From the NCBI RefSeq assembly GCF_003075395.1, contig NZ_QDFV01000007.1:62622-126621 (forward strand): a DNA stretch of 64,000 nt, given 5' to 3'. The DNA is from Microbacterium sp. TPD7012. GTDB taxonomy: Bacteria > Actinomycetota > Actinomycetes > Actinomycetales > Microbacteriaceae. The position numbers and the translations under genes are program-made. Below are positions 58,017 to 64,000 of the stretch, piece by piece (the stretch's first letter is position 1; the number at the start of each line of letters is the position of its first letter). The notes beneath the pieces are model-generated. The model was not told the DNA's origin. It did not search any database and saw only the letters and a list, made by a program, of their open reading frames with translations.

Positions 58017-59708
58017 CTACTTAGCCGGCTGGAGCTGCGTCAGGACGTAGCCTGCCGCGATCGCACCCCAGGACGGCGGGAAGGCGTACATCTCCTCCTC
58101 CGTCGGCCAACCCGTGAAGTCCTTCGTGTTGTAGAAGGTCTGGGTGGCGTTGATGACGAGCGGGATGTAGGGCAGGTCGCGGACGATCTCCGTCTGGATC
58201 GTGCCGTACAGCGCCTTCTTCTCGGCCTCGTCGTTCGTGCTGATCGCCGACTGGATCGCGGCGTCGACGACGGGGTTGTCGTAGCGGCTGAAGTTCCAGC
58301 GTCCGGCGGGGACCTCGGTGCCGACGGGGCTGGTCGACTGGACCGCGGTGCCACCGACCCAGTCGCGGTAGATCTGGAACGGGTCGGCCACCGAGGTGCC
58401 GATCATGCCGCCGACGATGAGCTGGTACTCGCCGCCCTGACGGGAGTCCGAGAACTCCTGCCACTGCACGGTCGACGCCGTGATCTTGATGCCCGCGGCC
58501 GCGGCCTGCTCGGCGATCAGCTTGGCTGCGTCGTTGTAGTCGGTCCAGCCGTCGACCGAGGTCAGAGTGAGCTCGAGCGGCACGCCGTCCTTCGCGTAGA
58601 AGTCGCCGTCCTTGACGTAGCCGGCGGCCTCGAGGATCTTGGCTGCCTCGGCGGCGTCCGCCTCCTGCGGGCTGACCTCGTTGGCGGCATCCGCGACCCA
58701 CTTCTCGTCGCGCGGGAGCAGCGCGTAGGTCGGGGAGATGTCGCCGGTGAGACCGACGAACGCCTTGTCCTTGATCGCCGCGCGATCGATCGCGACGTTG
58801 AGCGCCTGGCGCACGGCGACATCCGTCTGCGGACCGGTGCAGCCGAGGTCGGCGTTCGAGCAGGTGTAGAGCACGGTCGGGTCCTGCGGGGTGTTGACCC
58901 AGCTGATCTTGCCGTTGGCCGTGACATCGTCCGGGTTCGGGATGAACATGCCCGTCCAGTCGAGCTCACCGGCCGCGAGCAGATCCTGTGCGGTCTGGTT
59001 GTTGTCGACCGCGATGTACTGGACCTTCTTCACACCGAGCTTGTCGGCGTCGCGGAAGTTCTCGTTCGCGACGAGCGTGTACGACTCGCTGGTGGTCTTG
59101 TCGACGACGTAGGCGCCGGATCCGACCGGCTCCTCGTTCGCGAAGTTCGCGAAGTCGGCGACGTCGGCCCAGATGTGCTCGGGCAGGATGTACGTCGAGC
59201 CGAGGCGCTGGAACTCGGTGGTGTACTGCGCGGCCGCGTAGGTGAGCACCACAGTGGTGTCGTCGGTGGCCTCAGCGGACACGAGTCCGTTGCCCTCGGG
59301 GTTGTTCGCCTCGTAGTTGAAGGAGAACGCGACGTCCGCAGCCGTGAGCGGCTCGCCGTCGCTCCACTTGAGGTCGGGCTTGATGGTGATGGTGATCACC
59401 GTGCCGTCCTCGTTGTACTCGTACGAGTCGCCGATCAGGCCCACGGGCTCGGAGTCGGACGTCTTGTTGAAGAAGAACAGCGGCTCGTAGATGGGTCCGA
59501 GCGCGCCATGGAGCACGGTCGGTGCGAACGGGTTGTAGTTCGCGGTGATCGGGGTCTGGCTACCGGCCCACACCCGAAGGGCCCGGTCGCCATCGGCGTT
59601 GCCGCCATCGCCGCTGCCGCCGGTGCCACAGGCGGTGAGGCCCAGGGCCAGGACGGATGCCCCTGCGACGGCGGTGAGCGCGATCTTGCGCTTTCCGTTA
59701 CGGATCAT
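58017..59708 (-). CDS. Peptide ABC transporter substrate-binding lipoprotein
   Basis: This 563-residue lipoprotein has a signal ending in LALGLTACGTGGSGDGG (lipobox LTAC near residue 27) and the SBP family 5 fold: PIYEPLFFFNKTSDSEPVGL, TIKPDLKWSDGEPLTAADV, AVRQALNVAIDRAAIKDKAF and FSRYDNPVVDAAIQSAISTN. Such proteins can bind peptides or oligosaccharides; the ligand is unknown. The leader has AGAGGAAAC as ribosome-binding site. A perfect 15-bp palindrome covers its promoter about 130 bases upstream. Confidence 0.91.
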   Translation of the reverse strand: MIRNGKRKIALTAVAGASVLALGLTACGTGGSGDGGNADGDRALRVWAGSQTPITANYNPFAPTVLHGALGPIYEPLFFFNKTSDSEPVGLIGDSYEYNEDGTVITITIKPDLKWSDGEPLTAADVAFSFNYEANNPEGNGLVSAEATDDTTVVLTYAAAQYTTEFQRLGSTYILPEHIWADVADFANFANEEPVGSGAYVVDKTTSESYTLVANENFRDADKLGVKKVQYIAVDNNQTAQDLLAAGELDWTGMFIPNPDDVTANGKISWVNTPQDPTVLYTCSNADLGCTGPQTDVAVRQALNVAIDRAAIKDKAFVGLTGDISPTYALLPRDEKWVADAANEVSPQEADAAEAAKILEAAGYVKDGDFYAKDGVPLELTLTSVDGWTDYNDAAKLIAEQAAAAGIKITASTVQWQEFSDSRQGGEYQLIVGGMIGTSVADPFQIYRDWVGGTAVQSTSPVGTEVPAGRWNFSRYDNPVVDAAIQSAISTNDEAEKKALYGTIQTEIVRDLPYIPLVINATQTFYNTKDFTGWPTEEEMYAFPPSWGAIAAGYVLTQLQPAK

Positions 59709-59814
59709 TCTTCTGTTTCCTCTCGGTGCTGCACTGCAGGAGGGATTTCTCCGGATGGAGCAGAACCCCGTCTGGGGTTCGTGGAAACCCGGGAGGAGCT
59801 GTTGGGCCGACCTC

Positions 59815-59863
59815 GCAGGGTTTGTTAGGACAGTAACCTAACAAACCCTGCCGCGGCGGACAA
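59815..59863 (-). promoter_or_regulatory. Promoter of the second peptide importer covered by a 15-bp perfect palindrome
   Basis: GCAGGGTTTGTTAGG (59815-59829) is matched exactly by CCTAACAAACCCTGC (59837-59851) over seven bases. On the minus strand TTGTCC (59858-59863), a 17-base spacer and TAGGTT (59835-59840) make a good promoter, with the -10 inside the palindrome. A repressor bound there would block transcription. A hairpin role in the RNA is unlikely because the start site falls within the palindrome. Confidence 0.6.
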
Positions 59864-59925
59864 GCCTCCACCCGGTCGGGAGATAACGTTTCGGACTCGA
59901 CGGGAATTCTCGTCATCTGCACTCA

Positions 59926-59948
59926 CTAAGTGTCAGAAGGACACTAAG
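59926..59948 (+). promoter_or_regulatory. Probable NrtR operator before nrtR-nadABC
   Basis: CTAAGTGTC and GACACTAAG face each other across AGAAG; the 9-base arms match at eight of nine positions. The right arm overlaps a -10 element TAAGAT at 59945-59950, with GGAGG and AAGG as ribosome-binding sites before ATG 59974. This is the expected place for autoregulation by the Nudix-type regulator encoded next. Confidence 0.68.
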
Positions 59949-59973
59949 ATCGATCTCGGAGGTTAAGGTACCC

Positions 59974-60690
59974 ATGACTCAAACCCGCGGCATCCGGGTC
60001 GCCGGCTCGACGGTGATCCTCACGCTGCGCCGTGCGGAGAACGGCGCAGCGGTCCTGTCGCTGCCGCTGGTGCTGCGCACGCGCGAACCTTTCGCGCACC
60101 AGTGGGCACTGCCGGGCGGCTGGCTCACCGCCGACGAATCGCCCGTCGACGCCGCGGCCCGTACGCTCGCCGAGACCACAGGCCTCGCCCCCAGCTATCT
60201 CGAGCAGCTCTACGCCTTCGGCGCCGTCGACCGCTCCCCCACCCGCGTCGTGTCGATCGTGTACTGGGCGCTGCTCCGCCAGGACGATGTGGTGGCGCAG
60301 AGCGCGGCTCACATCGCCTCAGGACGCGCCCCGGAGAACGTGCAGTGGTTCGACGTCGACGCCCTGCCTCCGCTCGCGTTCGACCACGCGAAGATCATCG
60401 AGTACGCGCTCTGGCGCCTGCGCAACAAGGTCGGCTACAGCCGCGTCGCGCACGGGTTCCTCCCTGCCGAGTTCACGCTCGCCGATCTGCGGGAGGCCTA
60501 CGAGGCGATCCTCGGCAAGCAGCTCGACCCCGCCAACTTCCGTCGCCAGGTGGAGGCGACAGGCAACCTGCTCCCCACCGAGCGCTTCCGCACCGGGAGC
60601 CACCGACCTGCACGTCTGTACCGCTACAACACCGATGTCGAGCTGGCCGACCGCGGCCCGCTCGGTTCCGAAGAAACGAGCACCCGATGA
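59974..60690 (+). CDS. nrtR: NrtR-family Nudix-type transcriptional regulator of NAD synthesis
   Basis: This 238-residue protein has an N-terminal Nudix fold (QWALPGGWLTADESPVDAAA at about residues 46-65, then RTLAETTGL) and a C-terminal winged helix (AEFTLADLREAYEAILGKQL, FRTGSHRPARLYRYN). In the Nudix box the two catalytic Glu of REUxEE are Thr (RTLAET), so hydrolase activity is probably lost, as in known NrtR regulators, which bind ADP-ribose or related NAD products instead. It is the first gene of the nadABC operon, overlapping nadA by four bases, and has a palindrome over its promoter. Confidence 0.86.
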   Translation: MTQTRGIRVAGSTVILTLRRAENGAAVLSLPLVLRTREPFAHQWALPGGWLTADESPVDAAARTLAETTGLAPSYLEQLYAFGAVDRSPTRVVSIVYWALLRQDDVVAQSAAHIASGRAPENVQWFDVDALPPLAFDHAKIIEYALWRLRNKVGYSRVAHGFLPAEFTLADLREAYEAILGKQLDPANFRRQVEATGNLLPTERFRTGSHRPARLYRYNTDVELADRGPLGSEETSTR

Positions 60691-62024
60691 GCATCACCTT
60701 CGTCCCCACGCCCGCGGTTCCGGCACTCGATCCCTCGGTCGATCACGCGATCCAGGCGATCGTCGAGGGAGCGTCGACCGACGCCACCTGCGCGACCGAC
60801 CTCGCCGCCGGCCCGTGGGACTTCGACGCCCGGCCCGGCTACGGCCCCGGCTCCTCGATGGGCGACGTCATCCCGACCGGCGCCCCGCGTCAGGGCGAGC
60901 TCCCCGCGGCCTACCGCGAGGCCGACGAGGACGCGCTCCACGCGCGCATCGAAGCCGCGAAGGCGACCCTCGGCGATCGCGTCGTCATCCTCGGCCACTT
61001 CTACCAGCGCGAGGAGGTGGTTCGGCACGCCGATTACGTGGGCGACTCGTTCCAGCTCGCGACGGCAGCCAAGGGCAGGACGGATGCCGAGGCGATCGTG
61101 TTCTGCGGCGTCCACTTCATGGCCGAGACCGCCGATCTGCTCTCGCAGCCCGAACAGGCCGTGATCCTGCCGAACCTGGCGGCGGGATGCTCGATGGCCG
61201 ACATGGCCGACATCGATCAGGTCGAGGAGTGCTGGGAGCAGCTGGCCGACGTCCTCGGCGACCTGGACACCGCCGACGCCGACGGCCGGGTGCCCGTGAT
61301 CCCCGTCACGTACATGAACTCCTCCGCAGCGATCAAGGGCTTCGTGGGGCGCCACGGCGGCATCGTCTGCACGTCGTCGAACGCCGAGACGGTGCTCGAG
61401 TGGGCGTTCGAGCGCGGTCAGCGCGTCCTGTTCTTCCCCGACCAGCACCTCGGCCGCAACACGGCGAAGGCGATGGGCGTGCCTCTCGAGCAGATGCCGA
61501 TGTGGAATCCGCGTCGGCCGCTGGGCGGCTCCTCTGCAGCCGAGCTCATCGACTCCCGCGTCATCCTGTGGCACGGCTTCTGCTCCGTGCACCGTCGCTT
61601 CACCGTGGCGCAGATCGATCAGGCACGCGCGGAGCACCCCGGCGTGCGGGTCATCGTGCACCCGGAGTGCCCGATGGAGGTCGTCGACGCCGCCGACGAG
61701 GCCGGATCCACCGATTACATCCGCCGCGCGATCGATGGCGCCACGGAACCGACCACCTTCGCGATCGGGACCGAGATCAACCTCGTCCGCCGCCTCGCGG
61801 CCCAGTACCCTCAGCACGAGATCTTCTGCCTCGACCCGGTCGTGTGCCCGTGCTCGACGATGTACCGCATCCACCCCGGATACCTGGCCTGGGTGCTCGA
61901 GGAGCTCGTGGCCGGACGCACGCCCAACCGCATCACCGTGTCGGCCGACGTCGCGGATCCCGCGCGGGTGGCCCTGGAGCGGATGCTGGCGGCGAAGCCG
62001 CCGGTGACGGTCGGCGCGCGATGA
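60687..62024 (+). CDS. nadA: Quinolinate synthase
   Basis: This 445-residue NadA has RVVILGHFYQREEVVRHADY near residue 110, GDSFQLATAAKGRTDAEAI, and the cluster cysteines in IVFCGVHFMAETADLL, VHPECPMEVVDAAD and DPVVCPCSTMYRIHPGY. It condenses iminoaspartate with dihydroxyacetone phosphate to quinolinate using a [4Fe-4S] cluster. The N-terminal about 90 residues are an extension common in actinobacteria. It overlaps nrtR (ATGA) and nadB (ATGA at 62021-62024). Confidence 0.94.
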   Translation: MSITFVPTPAVPALDPSVDHAIQAIVEGASTDATCATDLAAGPWDFDARPGYGPGSSMGDVIPTGAPRQGELPAAYREADEDALHARIEAAKATLGDRVVILGHFYQREEVVRHADYVGDSFQLATAAKGRTDAEAIVFCGVHFMAETADLLSQPEQAVILPNLAAGCSMADMADIDQVEECWEQLADVLGDLDTADADGRVPVIPVTYMNSSAAIKGFVGRHGGIVCTSSNAETVLEWAFERGQRVLFFPDQHLGRNTAKAMGVPLEQMPMWNPRRPLGGSSAAELIDSRVILWHGFCSVHRRFTVAQIDQARAEHPGVRVIVHPECPMEVVDAADEAGSTDYIRRAIDGATEPTTFAIGTEINLVRRLAAQYPQHEIFCLDPVVCPCSTMYRIHPGYLAWVLEELVAGRTPNRITVSADVADPARVALERMLAAKPPVTVGAR

Positions 62025-63556
62025 ACGTCCTGGTGGTCGGCTCCGGCATCGCCGGGCTCACCGCGGCTCTCCACGCGAGGGAGGCCGGGCATGCTGTCAC
62101 GATCGTCACGAAGGGCGCGCTCGGCGACGGCAGCACCGGCTATGCGCAGGGCGGCGTGGCCGGGGTCTACGGCACCGGCGACTCGGCGGAGCAGCACGCC
62201 GCCGACACGCTGGCCGCCGGCGCCGGCCTCTCGGAGGAGGCGGCTGTCGAAGCCCTCGTCGCCGACGGCGCCGACCGGATCGCCGAGCTGATCACCCGCG
62301 GCGTCGGGTTCGACCGCGATGCGGACGGCGTGCTGCTGCTCGGCCGCGAAGCCGCGCACAGTCACGCCCGCATCGTGCACGCCGGCGGAGACGCCACGGG
62401 GGCGGCGATCTCCCGCGCGCTCGTCGCGGCGGTGCGTCGCGCGACGATCGACGTGATCGAGCACGCGTTCGTGTCCGACCTCGTCGTGAGCGACGGCGCG
62501 GTGCGCGGCATCCGCATGCTGATCCGTGACCGTTCGGGAAACGCGACAGCATCCGACCTCGCGGCCGACGCCGTGATCCTCGCCACCGGCGGAGCCGGGC
62601 ATCTCTACGCGCACACGACGAACCCGGCCGGGACCACGGGTGACGGCATCGCCGCCGCCCTGCGCGCCGGTGCCGCGGTCGACGACCTGGAGTTCGTCCA
62701 GTTCCATCCGACGATCCTCGCCGACGGCCCCGCCTTCCTGATCTCCGAGGCCGTGCGCGGAGAAGGAGCGACGCTGATCGATGACGACGGTCGGCGGTTC
62801 GTGTTCGACAGCCACCCCGACGGCGAGCTGGCACCGCGCGACGTGGTCTCCCGGGCGATCGCCCGCCGGGCCGCGGCGCAGGGCGGTCCGGTGCGCCTGG
62901 ACGCCACCATGCTCGGAGCCTCGACCCTCGCCGCGCGCTTCCCGACCATCGACAGGGTGACGCGCGAACGCGGCTTCGACTGGTCGACCGGCCCCATCCC
63001 GGTGACGCCCGCTGCCCACTACCTGATGGGCGGCGTGGTCACCGATCTCGAGGGTCGGAGCACGCTCCCCGGGCTCTTCGCCGTCGGCGAGGTCGCGCGC
63101 ACCGGTGTGCACGGGGCCAACCGCCTGGCGTCCAACTCCCTGCTCGAAGGCGCCGTCTTCGGCGCGCGGGCGGCGGCGGCGCTCGGTGACCCCTGGCCCG
63201 TATCCACCTCCCTCGGGTCGCAGGAATCGACCGATCCGGCGCCCTCATCCGTGGAGTATCGCGACGGAAGCGAGGTCCGGGACTTCTCCCGCGCAGCTCT
63301 GCAGCAGCTGATGTGGGACGAGGTCGGACTCCTGCGCACCGGCGAGGGCCTTCGGAACACCCTCGACGCCGTGCGCGCGTGGCGCCTCGGTGCGCCCGCG
63401 CCCCGCACGGTCGGGGAGCACGAGGACGCGAACCTGCTGCTGCTGGCCGAGGCGACGGCATCCGCCGCTCTCGCCCGCGCCGGCTCGGTCGGTGCCCACT
63501 ACCGGCTCACGGATGCCGAGACCCGCAGCGCCGCACCGATCCTGGAGACCGTCTGA
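62021..63556 (+). CDS. nadB: L-aspartate oxidase
   Basis: This 511-residue flavoprotein has the FAD dinucleotide motif VLVVGSGIAGLTAALHARE at the N-terminus, GSTGYAQGGVAGVYG, HSHARIVHAGGDATGAAI, ILATGGAGHLY, DLEFVQFHPTIL, TPAAHYLMGGVVTDLEG and GLFAVGEVARTGVHGANRLA, then a helical C-terminal domain. It oxidises aspartate to iminoaspartate, the substrate of NadA. It overlaps nadA by four bases and nadC by one (TGATG). Confidence 0.94.
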   Translation: MNVLVVGSGIAGLTAALHAREAGHAVTIVTKGALGDGSTGYAQGGVAGVYGTGDSAEQHAADTLAAGAGLSEEAAVEALVADGADRIAELITRGVGFDRDADGVLLLGREAAHSHARIVHAGGDATGAAISRALVAAVRRATIDVIEHAFVSDLVVSDGAVRGIRMLIRDRSGNATASDLAADAVILATGGAGHLYAHTTNPAGTTGDGIAAALRAGAAVDDLEFVQFHPTILADGPAFLISEAVRGEGATLIDDDGRRFVFDSHPDGELAPRDVVSRAIARRAAAQGGPVRLDATMLGASTLAARFPTIDRVTRERGFDWSTGPIPVTPAAHYLMGGVVTDLEGRSTLPGLFAVGEVARTGVHGANRLASNSLLEGAVFGARAAAALGDPWPVSTSLGSQESTDPAPSSVEYRDGSEVRDFSRAALQQLMWDEVGLLRTGEGLRNTLDAVRAWRLGAPAPRTVGEHEDANLLLLAEATASAALARAGSVGAHYRLTDAETRSAAPILETV

Positions 63557-64000
63557 TGCTCACACCCGCCACCCTCACGCGCGTCGTCGGCGCGGCCCTC
63601 GAAGAGGACGCCCCCTGGGGCGATCTGACGAGCACGACCCTGCTCCCCGCGGAGGCGACGGCCACGGCCGACCTCGTCGCACGCGAAGCCGGCGTGTTCA
63701 GCGGCGGCGAGGTCTTCGCGACGGCCTTCGCCCTCACCGACCCCACGCTGACGGTCGACCTGCACGTGGGCGACGGCGACGAGTTCGCCGCCGGAGACGT
63801 GCTCGCCTCGGTGTCCGGTTCGGCGCGCAGCATCCTCACCGCCGAGCGGGTGGCACTGAACTTCACGCAGCGGATGAGCGGCATCGCGACGCTCACCGCC
63901 GCCTACGTGCGCGCGATCGAGGGCACCGGCGCGCGCATCGCCGACACCCGCAAGACCACGCCGGGGCTCCGCGCCTTCGAGCGGCATGCGGTCGCATCGG
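63556..64000 (+). CDS. nadC: Nicotinate-nucleotide pyrophosphorylase, 5' part (runs off the window)
   Basis: The visible 148 codons encode the N-terminal domain and start of the barrel of NadC: LEEDAPWGDLTSTTLLPAEA near residue 15, LNFTQRMSGIATLTAAYV and ARIADTRKTTPGLRAFERHA, with the quinolinate/PRPP-binding Arg and Lys residues. It converts quinolinate and PRPP to nicotinate mononucleotide, completing the pathway begun by NadB and NadA. It is coupled to nadB by a TGATG overlap. Confidence 0.93.
   Translation, partial: MLTPATLTRVVGAALEEDAPWGDLTSTTLLPAEATATADLVAREAGVFSGGEVFATAFALTDPTLTVDLHVGDGDEFAAGDVLASVSGSARSILTAERVALNFTQRMSGIATLTAAYVRAIEGTGARIADTRKTTPGLRAFERHAVAS

Noticed and set aside
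1..64000. CRISPR arrays, tRNA or rRNA genes, prophage or transposase genes
   Set aside because: I read the larger intergenic gaps (the longest is about 290 bases) and the coding regions and found no array-like direct repeats, cloverleaf sequences, integrases or transposases. The only tandem repeat is the three-unit element inside gcvP.

Overview
The window is high-GC (about 70%), densely coded chromosomal DNA. It uses GTG and ATG starts and many 1-4 base ATGA/TGATG gene overlaps. Gene content and order point to an actinobacterium, most likely Microbacteriaceae (Microbacterium-like). The evidence is AdnA/AdnB next to a DUF3107 protein, a ferritin-like protein and an RhlE-type helicase; PRC-MgtE_N-CBS, DUF1003 and Mrp genes near TatB and an O-methyltransferase; tetrahydrodipicolinate N-succinyltransferase-type DapD; and copies of a CTTCGACAAGCTCAGGGAC-type repeat that I associate with this family. 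I see no rRNA, tRNA, CRISPR array, prophage or insertion sequence. Most of the window is core genome.

Layout. 1-13 kb: 5' part of nudC, a kinase-fold protein lacking its catalytic residues, the AdnB-AdnA helicase-nuclease pair, DUF3107, two small membrane proteins, a ferritin-like protein, a DEAD-box helicase and a DUF817 protein. 13-20 kb: PHP phosphoesterase, membrane-anchored EEP phosphatase, aminopeptidase P, an aminoglycoside-phosphotransferase-family protein, a lower-GC HAD hydrolase beside a 12-bp inverted repeat, a VOC protein and an alpha/beta-hydrolase/DUF4870/stress-protein operon. 20-31 kb: PRC-MgtE_N-CBS, DUF1003 and Mrp operon, TatB, O-methyltransferase, DUF3117, a PIG-V-like mannosyltransferase, divergent dapE and dapD, and a second DEAD-box helicase. 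31-43 kb: citrate synthase, dapC with a ferredoxin, AzlCD with a divergent XRE-cupin regulator, an MFS exporter coupled to glutaminase, a secreted transglycosylase-like protein, TypA and a CPBP protease.

44-64 kb: two complete peptide ABC importers flank the glycine cleavage operon gcvT-gcvH-gcvP, which is preceded by a glycine riboswitch. The first importer has a fused double ATPase and the second has two separate ATPases. The window ends in an NAD synthesis operon, nrtR-nadA-nadB-nadC, with a clear palindromic operator over its promoter.

The most useful regulatory observation is a recurring arrangement of TANNNT, then 6-7 bases, then the start codon, at about a dozen genes, which suggests widespread leaderless transcription. 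No wholly new system is evident. The best leads are the repeat captured in frame inside both gcvP and gcvH, the pseudokinase next to AdnAB, a perfect 15-bp palindrome over a peptide-transporter promoter, and the NrtR operator.
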